Source: Amylibacter sp. (lineage in GTDB: Bacteria > Pseudomonadota > Alphaproteobacteria > Rhodobacterales > Rhodobacteraceae). From it: a DNA stretch of 43,856 nt. The notes under the pieces are model-generated. The model did not search any database and was not told the DNA's origin. It worked only from the letters and a program-made list of their open reading frames with translations. Positions 37,043-43,856 of the stretch are shown piece by piece; position 1 is the first letter of the stretch, and every line of letters begins with the position of its first letter. The stretch is taken from positions 1-43,856 of the forward strand of contig JAJFHZ010000038.1 of the NCBI GenBank assembly GCA_021775355.1, read 5' to 3'. Position numbers and translations under genes: made by a program.

Positions 37043-38038
37043 ATGAGCACTATCAAATTTGATCTACCGACGAACGACACCTCCGTTACTGCACCGAAGA
37101 ATAGCGTGCTGACGCTGATAGTTCCCGTGTATAACGAGCAAGCCGCGATCGGACCGTTTCTGGATGTAATGGCAACGATTTCCGCGCAAATGCCGCCGTC
37201 GGTGCAGACTGAAATTTTGTTTATCAACGATGGCAGTCGGGATGGCACGGAATTCGCGATCCGATCATTCATACCAGCCAACCATCACATACGCTTGGTC
37301 AATCTGTCGCGCAACTTTGGCAAGGAGGCAGCGCTGTGTGCCGGCCTGGAGCACGCGCGTGGCGATGCCGTCATTCCGATTGACGTCGACCTGCAAGACG
37401 AACCAGGCATTATCCCCGAGATGGTCGCTAAATGGCAACAAGGTGCGGAAATCGTCAACGCGCGCCGCAGCGACCGATCCAGCGACAGCTGGGCAAAACG
37501 AACGATGGCAAAGGCATTTTATCGTGTTTACAATTACCTGTCCGACCACCCCATGCCATCGGACGTCGGTGATTTTCGTTTGCTGGACCGTCAGGTCGTC
37601 GACGTATTGCGCACATTAGGAGAGCGTGTGCGACTGAACAAAGCCCTTTTCAGCTGGGTGGGCTTCAAGGCCGAGGAAGTGATCTTCGAACGCAAAGCCC
37701 GCAGTCAGGGGCACACGAAAATGAACTTCTGGCGGCTATGGGGTATAGCGTTGGACGGGATTATAGGTTCGACGATCAAACCGTTGCGTATCTGGACCTA
37801 TCTGGGCACCATCCTCGGCATCATGTCACTGCTCTATGCAACCTACATCTTCGTAAGCACGCTATGGTTCGGCGTAGATGTGCCGGGCTACGCCTCGTTG
37901 ATCCTGCTGATCCTGACCTTTGGCGGTCTGAACCTTTTTGCGATCGGAATTCTGGGTGAATATATTGGGCGCATTCTCACAGAGGTCCGCGAAAGGCCGA
38001 TGTATGTGGTCCACTCGACCCACGGTGGTGACGAATAG
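37043..38038 (+). CDS. gtrB: Bactoprenol glycosyltransferase, GtrB type
   Basis: A 331-residue family 2 (GT-A) glycosyltransferase that loads a sugar onto undecaprenyl phosphate at the inner face of the membrane. Motifs: LIVPVYNEQAAIGPFL, FINDGSRDGTE, LSRNFGKEAALCAGLEHARGD, DVDLQDEP (114-121), and SQGHTKMNFWRLWGIALDG. Two C-terminal helices (about 240-265 and 278-305) anchor it, ending with the typical ILGEYIGRILTEVRERP. It is followed one base later by gtrA. It is richer in G and C than the genes to either side, suggesting acquisition. Confidence 0.93.
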   Translation: MSTIKFDLPTNDTSVTAPKNSVLTLIVPVYNEQAAIGPFLDVMATISAQMPPSVQTEILFINDGSRDGTEFAIRSFIPANHHIRLVNLSRNFGKEAALCAGLEHARGDAVIPIDVDLQDEPGIIPEMVAKWQQGAEIVNARRSDRSSDSWAKRTMAKAFYRVYNYLSDHPMPSDVGDFRLLDRQVVDVLRTLGERVRLNKALFSWVGFKAEEVIFERKARSQGHTKMNFWRLWGIALDGIIGSTIKPLRIWTYLGTILGIMSLLYATYIFVSTLWFGVDVPGYASLILLILTFGGLNLFAIGILGEYIGRILTEVRERPMYVVHSTHGGDE

Positions 38039-38039
38039 A

Positions 38040-38498
38040 ATGTCTTCAATGTCAGGGCTGATAGTCCGGGCGCATGGCGTCTGGGTGGGACAGATCACGC
38101 GCTTTGCCGTCGTGGGGGCGATGGCGACGTTGGTACATGTCGTTGTCGCGCTGCTGGTCACATCGACCATTGCGCTGGCCCCACTTGTCGCCAACCTAGC
38201 CGGGTTCAGCGTGGCGGTCGCTGTGTCATTCTGGGGGCACCTGCGGGTGACGTTCAAGGTGGAGAAACCGCAACGACAGCATCTTTATCGGTTTATCGTG
38301 CTGTCTCTGATATCACTTGCGGTCAGCAGTCTGATCACAGCGGCCTGTACCTACTGGGGCGGAAGCATGATTGTGGCCATGAGCTTTGTCACGCTGATCG
38401 TTCCTGGCGTGTCGTTCCTTGTAGCCCGATTTTGGGCCTTTGCCATTGTAACAGGCCGAGCGGCTGTACTGGATTCGAAAAACGGAGAACCCTCATGA
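38040..38498 (+). CDS. gtrA: GtrA-like flippase
   Basis: About 152 residues from ATG 38040 (MSSMSGLIVRAHG), one base after the gtrB stop; a longer frame inside gtrB is rejected. Four predicted helices: about 20-40, 45-68, 83-104 and 110-130. The family signature GQITRFAVVGAMATLVHVVVA and FWGHLRVTFKVE are present. GtrA flips bactoprenol-linked sugar to the periplasm for transfer to O-antigen, teichoic or other surface glycan. Its stop overlaps the next gene (ATGA), so the three genes are one operon. Confidence 0.88.
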   Translation: MSSMSGLIVRAHGVWVGQITRFAVVGAMATLVHVVVALLVTSTIALAPLVANLAGFSVAVAVSFWGHLRVTFKVEKPQRQHLYRFIVLSLISLAVSSLITAACTYWGGSMIVAMSFVTLIVPGVSFLVARFWAFAIVTGRAAVLDSKNGEPS

Positions 38499-39688
38499 TA
38501 CAGCTCAAGACATCGACGCTGGTCTTGATAGCTTTGATGACGCTGACCCTGATCAGTTACGTAGCATTGACGTTGGCGTTTCCAGTTTACTTCGACAAGG
38601 AACACCTCCTTGATTTTGATATATTTTATCTGGTCAGCACAATGATTGGTGAGGGCAATCTTAAAGCGGCCTACACATCAGAAATATTCCTGCCGCGGCA
38701 GGCTCAGGTTCCGGGTTATAACGGCGGGGAAATGTTATGGAGCTACCCGCCGCACTTCAATCTGTTCGTGTCACCTCTGTCACTGCTTCCCCTGTCGGTA
38801 TCCTATGCACTGTTCATGGTGGTGACGCTGACATTTTATGTCCTAGTGATCCGCGCCTTTGCAGGGCCAGCATTTCATACCGTCGCCGTGTTGTTCCTGC
38901 CGCTGGTAGTGCTGATCATTCGATCAGGGCAGAACAGTTTCATGACCGGAGGCTTGATCGCGCTCACCTGCCTGCTTGTGCTGCGGCAGTCCCGCTGGTC
39001 CGGTCTGCCGCTGGGGCTGATGGCTATCAAGCCGCACCTTGCGCTAGGTGTCGGCGTCTGGTCGCTGCTTGATCGCCGCTGGGATTTGGCTGCGCTGTCA
39101 CTGACTGTCGTGGCCATTGTGTCATTGCTGGCAACGGTGGCGTTCGGAACGGCCGTCTGGTCGACATCGCTTACGGCTATCGCCGGAACCGCAGACATCC
39201 TGCGCGAGGGGCGCTTTCCACTATTCCGCATGACCTCAATCTACGCGTCCGCCCTGTCCCTTGGCATCGAACACCGGATCGCAATGCTATTGCATTTGAT
39301 GACTGTTGGCGCAGCCCTTGGCGCTCTGGTCGTACTTAGCCGCGTCAAGTTTCCGCCGCGGGTATTTATGGGGGCCGGAGTTTTTGTATCGGCGCTGATC
39401 AGCCCCTACAATTACGACTATGATCTTGCAATGTTGGCCGCAGCGACCTGCTTGCTGATCAATACGGTGGCGCGTTACGCTAGGAAGGCAGAACAGTATA
39501 TAATTGCCGCTGTGATCTTAAGCATTGGCGTCAATGGCTTAGCGTTGACGGCAATCCTCGACCATATCGTTAACGACGATACGGCCCGGCCAATCTCTGT
39601 TCTGGGCCCTATCCTGTTTGTCGGCGGAATCGTTCTGTTCCGTGTGGTTTGGCGTAGCAGAGATGCTACTCGGGCAGTGACTGCCTAA
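38495..39688 (+). CDS. Polytopic glycosyltransferase, GT87/DUF2029 type (serotype-specific Gtr role)
   Basis: About 397 residues from ATG 38495, preceded by GGAGAA; it overlaps gtrA by four bases. Around 9-11 membrane helices with the GT-C-like early acidic loop FDIFYLVSTMIGEGN, then WSYPPHFNLFVSPLSLLPL and MAIKPHLALGVGVWSL, characteristic of GT87 mannosyltransferase relatives. In three-gene gtr modules the third, variable gene transfers the flipped sugar to the acceptor glycan in the periplasm. Acceptor and sugar are unknown. Such modules are often carried by phages and islands. Confidence 0.8.
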   Translation: MIQLKTSTLVLIALMTLTLISYVALTLAFPVYFDKEHLLDFDIFYLVSTMIGEGNLKAAYTSEIFLPRQAQVPGYNGGEMLWSYPPHFNLFVSPLSLLPLSVSYALFMVVTLTFYVLVIRAFAGPAFHTVAVLFLPLVVLIIRSGQNSFMTGGLIALTCLLVLRQSRWSGLPLGLMAIKPHLALGVGVWSLLDRRWDLAALSLTVVAIVSLLATVAFGTAVWSTSLTAIAGTADILREGRFPLFRMTSIYASALSLGIEHRIAMLLHLMTVGAALGALVVLSRVKFPPRVFMGAGVFVSALISPYNYDYDLAMLAAATCLLINTVARYARKAEQYIIAAVILSIGVNGLALTAILDHIVNDDTARPISVLGPILFVGGIVLFRVVWRSRDATRAVTA

Positions 39689-39777
39689 ATTTCTGACAAA
39701 TTTTCACGAGGGGTATCTATACACCTATAAAACTGAGTTCCCCCCGTAGGGTATCAAGATATACTCGATACCAAAGC

Positions 39778-40014
39778 GTGTTAAAATTTTCCTATCCGCG
39801 CTATAGATTAATCTACAGAGTGCTTTGCCTGATAGGTGCTGTGGGTTTGGGTTCGATTCCCTTTCACTTCCTCTGTCTCGGTGGCCTTCTAACATTCATT
39901 ACCCTTTGGGCACTGGCTTACGCCATTAATCTATCATCAATGATTGGAAAGGAGAAACACATGTATACAGAAGATGCCGCCAAGAAACATACCCGCGTTG
40001 TTTCACAACATTAG
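39778..40014 (+). CDS. Possible small membrane protein
   Basis: A 78-residue frame from GTG 39778: a basic start (LKFSYPRYRLIYR), then two hydrophobic segments (VLCLIGAVGLGSIPFHFLCL and GGLLTFITLWALAYAINL), then a polar tail. No ribosome binding site is seen at the GTG. The better Shine-Dalgarno lies inside, before a 17-codon tail frame. It could be a real small inner-membrane protein or a remnant. Confidence 0.35.
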   Translation: MLKFSYPRYRLIYRVLCLIGAVGLGSIPFHFLCLGGLLTFITLWALAYAINLSSMIGKEKHMYTEDAAKKHTRVVSQH

Positions 40015-40193
40015 TTTTCCGTTTCTTCACTGCTATTCCTTTTATAGGGTGAAAAGCCTCCAGAACAGGCAATCTTAGGTAATAAATTCCATGTCTGGAT
40101 TTACTCAAATAGGCAGCATTACGCATGATTTGTGTCTCACTTATGCGTCGCACCAGTGAAACATACCTAATAAGTATCTGATTTTAAAAGAAA

Positions 40194-40208
40194 TGGTGGG
40201 CGACCCTG
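40194..40208. repeat. Right 15-bp direct repeat bounding the gtr islet
   Basis: TGGTGGGCGACCCTG, the partner of 36469-36483 with one mismatch, 3.7 kb apart. It lies between the gtr cassette and the AlpA/DUF3987 element. Confidence 0.5.
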
Positions 40209-40536
40209 TTATCACCGAAGTAAGAAATAATCGTTTAAAAACAACGCACCTATTTCCCACAAAGCGCCCAAATAAGGTCAAATGATATCAATGAGTTACT
40301 AAGAAACTTTCCCACAGAAATATAAGATACGCCTTATAAATTAGTAGAAAGCGAAACTCCTGAAACAACGGCAATGCGTGCCGCATTAAGAGGAATTGAT
40401 AATTTGAAGGCGAATGGTAATTATGAAATCGAGCGCGCGCTGCTGCGTAACGAATGAAAATCGATAATTTCTACGGCAAGGGCGGATTTAAGCGTATAGA
40501 AACCAACATCAAATTTTGAAAGATTGGGAAAATTTG

Positions 40537-40788
40537 ATGGATGGCATGGAAAGCCCGGATCTAGATCAAAAGCAAAGATTTCGAATGTTTTATGATTCCG
40601 CAGGGCTAGGATCAAAACGGTTAAGGGATATTGCGGACTTTATCGCAGTTCTGGAACCGGCGAAGAAGCGACGCGGAAGAAAAGTCGAGAATAACCCGAA
40701 ATGGCGTAAGGATACATGGACGCTTGACGACATGCGTCTTTTGGTGGCTGAAGGGTCCTGTATTCATGAACGAAACGTATCTATCTGA
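40537..40788 (+). CDS. Small hypothetical protein of the integrated element
   Basis: About 83 residues from ATG 40537 (MDGMESPDLDQKQRFRMFYD); a TTG seven codons upstream is an alternative. The protein is charged and helical with a basic patch, AKKRRGRKVENNPKWRKD. Its last codons overlap the start of the alpA remnant in another frame, an arrangement common in phage-like operons. I recognise no family. Confidence 0.4.
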   Translation: MDGMESPDLDQKQRFRMFYDSAGLGSKRLRDIADFIAVLEPAKKRRGRKVENNPKWRKDTWTLDDMRLLVAEGSCIHERNVSI

Positions 40789-40951
40789 CAACAATCTGGC
40801 CAGCCGTTTCAATGTTACGCGACAAACCATATAGCGTTGGCACCGATCGAACTCCGGCTTTCCACGTGCTGTTTCCTTGTCCGCTGGGTGTACGCGCTGG
40901 AAGCTTTCAGCAATTGAATCTTGTGAACAAAGCTTTTGGGAAGTTGCCTAG
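40766..40951 (+). pseudogene. AlpA-family excisionase/regulator gene with an in-frame amber codon
   Basis: From ATG 40766 the frame reads MNETYLSDNNLASRFNVTRQ, TI, then TAG at 40832-40834, then RWHRSNSGFPRAVSLSAG, CTRWKLSAIESCE and stops at 40951. The whole 61-codon frame is a recognisable AlpA/MerR-like excisionase: helix-turn-helix SDNNLASRFNVTRQTI, the wing FPRAVSLSAGCTRW and IESCE. In relatives the codon at the stop is usually Trp (TGG), so a single G-to-A change explains it. It lies directly upstream of the DUF3987 gene as in many integrative elements. Unless suppressed, it is non-functional. Confidence 0.82.
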
Positions 40952-41096
40952 GTAACTGTGTCGCCGACAATTTTACCATGCAATTAAACCTGGTTTGCGG
41001 ACGTCAATTAAGTGTGCTTCCAGAAACCGCCACGACCGAACTCTGAAACTATCTGAGCGATTAAAGCTCATTTCTAAACATCGTTGGAGAAATAGA

Positions 41097-42620
41097 ATGC
41101 TGACTGCAAAGTTAAGTAAATGGGAAAGCTATGCTCATAGCCCCGAAGCCAATCCTACTCCCCTCTTCGGGGAGTTGAGAGCATCAGAACCGGTACCCTG
41201 GGAAGCATTCGGGCCATTGGCAGAGCCGATACAAGCCATCGCTACTCTCACTCAAGCTCCTGAAGCAATCGCTATGCAAAGTATTCTTACAGTTGCTAGT
41301 GTTGCAACGCAGGGTTTTGCCGATGTTGAAACTCTTCAAGGGTTTGTACCGATGAGTTGTTATGCATTGACCGTTGCTCAATCAGGGGAACGTAAATCCG
41401 CCTGTGATTCATTGGCTACAGCTGCAATTGATCGTACCGATCAAAAACGCGTACGCATCTACCAACGAGCGAAGAGAAAGTACGAAGCAGAAAACCTTGA
41501 ATATAAAAATAACCGCAGGCGATCTTCATCGAAAGACTTCAAAGTTATTGAAACTGACTTCGATGATGAAGATCCAGATCTCCCACCGGAACCGCCACTG
41601 TTTCCAGCGATCAGGATTAGCGATCCAACGATTGAAGGGCTGTTTCGCCAGTTAGAGAATGGCAACCCTTCAGTTGCAGTGATGACCGACGAGGGGGGAC
41701 AGTTTTTCGGTGGGCATAGCATGAAACGAGAGAATGCCCTTAAAACCGCCGCTGGCTTTTCAAAACTTTGGGATGGGGCGCCCTTGAGCAAAAGCAGGGC
41801 TTCAGCAGAACCCGTCTGGCTCTGCGGCAAACGTGTCTCACTTCATCTGATGATTCAGCCGGGAATTGCACAAAGCGTGGTCGGTGATCCAACCATGAAA
41901 GATCAAGGGCTCCTCTCGCGTGTTCTGATAGCGTGGCCAAGCAGCAAGATTGGATCACGGATGATCCCAAAAGGCATTGCTCACCAGGAAATGCTGGAAC
42001 AGGCGAAGTTATTTTTGGTGACATTTGATGCACGTGTCACCGAGCTCTTGGGGCTGGAATTTCCGTTGCATCCTGGCACGCGGGCTGAGCTAAATCCACG
42101 GCACCTTAAGCTTTCAAGTGAGGCCCGTGACATGCTGGAGGAATTTTACAATCGGGTTGAGTTTGCCTCGGGAACCGGCGGCGCATTTGAATATATGTCT
42201 GGCTTTGCGGCGAAAGCACCGGAGATGGCCGCCCGCATCGCTGGCATTCAGAGCATTTTTTCCAACGAAGAAGCGACTGAGGTCACTGCACAAGTGATTG
42301 AGAACGGTATTGTTATGATGGAATGGTATCTGTCTGAAATGCTGCGGATCACAGACACTGGGCGGCCGGATCAGGATCTTTGTGACGCTGAAACCATTCG
42401 GCTTTGGCTTCAAAATAACTGGACGGAGGAGTTTGTTGATAAGCGCACGTTGATGAAAAAGGGGCCAGGTCATCTACGCGACGGCAATACGTTGTCACGC
42501 TGTATTCAACGACTTGAAGCGCATGGTTTGCTGGTTCGTGGGAGTGGGAAGCAGGCTATAGACGGGACAGTCAGCAGAACTTTTTGGCGTGTCGTACCTT
42601 TGGATAAGTCTTATGAGTGA
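41097..42620 (+). CDS. DUF3987 protein of a mobile element (primase/helicase-like)
   Basis: About 507 residues from ATG 41097 (MLTAKLSKWESYAHSP), with GGAGA eight bases upstream; a TTG at 40995 would add 34 codons. The DUF3987 core includes PWEAFGPLAEPIQAIATLTQ, the ALTVAQSGERKSACDS segment in the place of a Walker A, VAVMTDEGGQFFGGHSM, LCGKRVSLHLMIQPGIAQ, GLLSRVLIAWPS, and LSSEARDMLEEFYN. The C-terminus ends in a winged-helix-like DGNTLSRCIQRLEAHGLLVR. Such proteins replace or accompany replication genes in prophages, plasmids and integrative elements. The AQSGERKS form suggests nucleotide binding. It overlaps the next ORF by eight bases. Confidence 0.85.
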   Translation: MLTAKLSKWESYAHSPEANPTPLFGELRASEPVPWEAFGPLAEPIQAIATLTQAPEAIAMQSILTVASVATQGFADVETLQGFVPMSCYALTVAQSGERKSACDSLATAAIDRTDQKRVRIYQRAKRKYEAENLEYKNNRRRSSSKDFKVIETDFDDEDPDLPPEPPLFPAIRISDPTIEGLFRQLENGNPSVAVMTDEGGQFFGGHSMKRENALKTAAGFSKLWDGAPLSKSRASAEPVWLCGKRVSLHLMIQPGIAQSVVGDPTMKDQGLLSRVLIAWPSSKIGSRMIPKGIAHQEMLEQAKLFLVTFDARVTELLGLEFPLHPGTRAELNPRHLKLSSEARDMLEEFYNRVEFASGTGGAFEYMSGFAAKAPEMAARIAGIQSIFSNEEATEVTAQVIENGIVMMEWYLSEMLRITDTGRPDQDLCDAETIRLWLQNNWTEEFVDKRTLMKKGPGHLRDGNTLSRCIQRLEAHGLLVRGSGKQAIDGTVSRTFWRVVPLDKSYE

Positions 42621-42885
42621 GGCCGGTTATGCCCGCGTACGGGCATGTTTCGAAAAAGCAGAGGAAATCTTCTTAGCTGATGACCCAAGAAACAACGAAA
42701 CACTGAAACTAGCGAAGTCGATAAGTGATTTGCCGCAAATGCCGCAAAGATCTCCTCGCGCGTATAACCCTATATCGTTGAGAGAAGACATTTTCGAGGA
42801 ACGTGCTGCTATCATGGAGTATGATGGGGGCCTACCTCGGCCACTAGCGGAGTTTCTTGCTGGAAAAGGGCGGGAAGAACTATGA
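42613..42885 (+). CDS. Small ORF coupled to the DUF3987 gene
   Basis: 90 residues from ATG 42613 (MSEAGYARVRACFEKAEEIF), overlapping the DUF3987 stop by eight bases. It is charged and helical, with a Pro-rich middle (SDLPQMPQRSPRAYNPISL) and the end PRPLAEFLAGKGREEL. I know no family for it. Its tight coupling implies a role with the DUF3987 protein in the element. Confidence 0.6.
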   Translation: MSEAGYARVRACFEKAEEIFLADDPRNNETLKLAKSISDLPQMPQRSPRAYNPISLREDIFEERAAIMEYDGGLPRPLAEFLAGKGREEL

Positions 42886-43034
42886 TGTGGTCTTACACTC
42901 AGAAACGATTTTTGATGAGCAGATTGTTTTTTATGCTAAGGCAGACCAAGCCAGCCTAGTCCACGTTTTCAGTTATATTCAGATCAACCACCGCAATCGT
43001 TTCTTTGCAGCGTTTCTGGCAAGTTTCCAGCGTT

Positions 43035-43172
43035 TCATGGACCCTGTTTTTTTTGCGCTAACCCCTTGTGCTTGAGCAAAGCGGCGCGATTGTAGGGGAT
43101 TGACCTTAACCAGCGGGAAACATCCCGCCAGTACCATTTCAAAGGCGCGATGATATGGGCCTGTGGGTTCAT
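43035..43172 (-). CDS. Possible 45-residue ORF
   Basis: From ATG 43172: MNPQAHIIAPLKWYWRDVSR, WLRSIPYNRAALLKHKGL, ending AQKKQGP. It is basic, with an aromatic helix. No convincing ribosome site. It lies downstream of the DUF3987-coupled ORF on the opposite strand. Possibly a gene fragment. Confidence 0.25.
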   Translation of the reverse strand: MNPQAHIIAPLKWYWRDVSRWLRSIPYNRAALLKHKGLAQKKQGP

Positions 43173-43363
43173 AGTGTCTGATATCAGCGCCTATGGGTCC
43201 AAATAGTCGTATTTAATAAAGCTGCTAGGATGGTAGCGAACGGCGGCTTTGTCCCGCATAGCTGACCTTCCGTCTCATGGTTTCGCCGCAACTGGGCTGA
43301 ACTGCAGCTTTTCATTTCGCTGCGCGGGAACTCCAAAGTCGGACGAACGGCAGGTTTGGGCTT

Positions 43364-43577
43364 ATTCTGTTGAAAAACTCCGATTTCCAACAAAATCTGA
43401 AAATATTTAACCACACAGCGCAAATGAATAATCTTGGCGAGGGGTTCGGCTAAAAGGGGCTTCCGGCCCTGTTGCGGCTTCATGGAAGCTTTCGTGGTAA
43501 TTTTCACGAACTTTCAACAAAGGTGTGCTTTTGGCGGAAATTCTCGAAATCCCAATTTGGGAGTTTTTCAACAGAAT
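43364..43577. mobile_element. MITE-like element with 18-bp perfect terminal inverted repeats
   Basis: ATTCTGTTGAAAAACTCC (43364-43381) and its exact complement GGAGTTTTTCAACAGAAT (43560-43577) enclose about 178 bp without a convincing gene. The match continues outwards with one mismatch (GGCTT/AGGCC side), giving about 23 bp. Ends with GTTTTTCAACAG are familiar from insertion-sequence termini, so a non-autonomous derivative or deletion remnant of an IS is the best reading. No target duplication is obvious. Confidence 0.6.
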
Positions 43578-43856
43578 AGGCCGGAAGCAGACTTGGTCAG
43601 AAAGGGCGGCAAGCGGACGTTTGCTGCAATTCCGAGGTATACTGCAAGCCTAACCCGAAGCAGTCGTTCACTGGATTTAGGCAAGCTTAACAACCAAACA
43701 ACATAAAATTTACGAAGCGGCAGTTCTGAAAAGTAGTTACGCAATAACAAGTGTCAGTCGCGCTCAGTCCCCCGTTGCAAAAGAAAACTGGATACATGCC
43801 AAGTGATATAGACCCATGTCGTACACCTTAATACATGAGAAATTCTCACATAAATA

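Larger units (their letters stand above)
39689..40515. other. Gap after the gtr operon with small-ORF debris
   Basis: No large gene is seen. GTG 39778 opens a 78-codon frame with two hydrophobic stretches that runs to 40014. Inside it an AAAGGAG precedes ATG 39961 and a 17-codon peptide (MYTEDAAKKHTRVVSQH). Further on, a 27-codon frame (40374-40457) overlaps by ATGA a 21-codon frame (40454-40519, MKIDNFYGKGGFKR). The segment also holds TTTGTGTCTCAC (40129-40140) and the right 15-bp repeat. I read it as the eroded left part of an integrated element, not as functional genes. Confidence 0.45.
42886..43856. other. 971-bp right-hand gap, mobile-element debris
   Basis: No large gene is supported. 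It holds a 45-codon minus-strand frame (43035-43172), the 18-bp inverted-repeat element at 43364-43577, and runs such as GGCGGCTTTGTCCCGC and AAGTCGGACGAACGGCAGG that resemble extragenic repeats I have seen in roseobacters. A 13-bp TGAGAA-A-TTCTCA palindrome lies about 10 bases from the right edge. The sequence may continue into more of the element. Confidence 0.5.

Noticed and set aside
39838..39890. tRNA-like T-loop sequence GGTTCGATTCCC
   Set aside because: The flanking bases do not form a T stem or an acceptor stem and the stretch fits an open frame with hydrophobic residues.
1..43856. CRISPR array, toxin-antitoxin pair, retron or defence operon
   Set aside because: No regularly spaced repeats and no recognisable Cas, nuclease, reverse-transcriptase or toxin genes were seen on either strand.

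Overview
The window looks like a chromosomal segment of a marine alphaproteobacterium of the Rhodobacterales (roseobacter-like) with moderate G+C. This is inferred from gene content and order: purA beside a DUF2842 gene, secG directly before pyrG, a hisB-hisH-hisA-hisF-hisE run, a glutaryl-CoA dehydrogenase, LysR-controlled FAD-oxidoreductase clusters and an RTX protein with a C-terminal Hint domain. No rRNA or tRNA gene was recognised. The left edge cuts into a protein gene.

Layout. 1-5300: housekeeping genes (truncated acidic hypothetical, DUF2842, purA, secG, pyrG). 5300-7760: two tandem DUF1330-like genes, the upstream one broken by a one-base frameshift, divergent from a LysR gene; a 25-bp dyad overlaps the ribosome binding site of the broken gene. 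7900-12800: RTX/Hint protein, IclR-type regulator, TerB-like protein, and a membrane desaturase overlapping a PhnD-like binding protein without signal peptide. 12800-21200: glutaryl-CoA dehydrogenase divergent from a three-gene gamma-glutamyl-amine (putrescine-like) catabolic operon, then a DegT-type PLP enzyme, a LysR regulator and a DadA-like FAD oxidoreductase. Three operator-like repeats lie in these intergenic gaps. 21200-24570: small periplasmic protein, GT-A-like hypothetical, GNAT acetyltransferase, YbdK carboxylate-amine ligase.

24660-28830: the histidine cluster, all on the minus strand, interrupted by two plus-strand genes for small secreted proteins (one novel-looking, one DUF2147). 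28830-32800: two REP-like hairpins, nitronate monooxygenase, gamma-glutamyltransferase, YqaA. 32804-36381: a tightly overlapping ltnD-otnK-otnC-otnI operon for catabolism of four-carbon sugar acids (threonate or erythronate), with yqaA starting at its last stop codon.

36400-43856: accessory DNA. A three-gene gtrB-gtrA-GT87 cassette, visibly richer in G+C than its neighbours, lies between two near-identical 15-bp repeats. To its right is a decayed integrative element: an AlpA-type excisionase with an in-frame amber codon, a DUF3987 protein translationally coupled to a small ORF, and a MITE-like 18-bp inverted-repeat element. No integrase is visible, so the element either continues past the right edge or has lost it.

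The most notable items are the operator-like palindromes, the frameshifted DUF1330 gene, the repeat-flanked gtr islet and the broken AlpA gene. I did not find a system that I can call wholly new. All base-composition statements are by eye, not computed.
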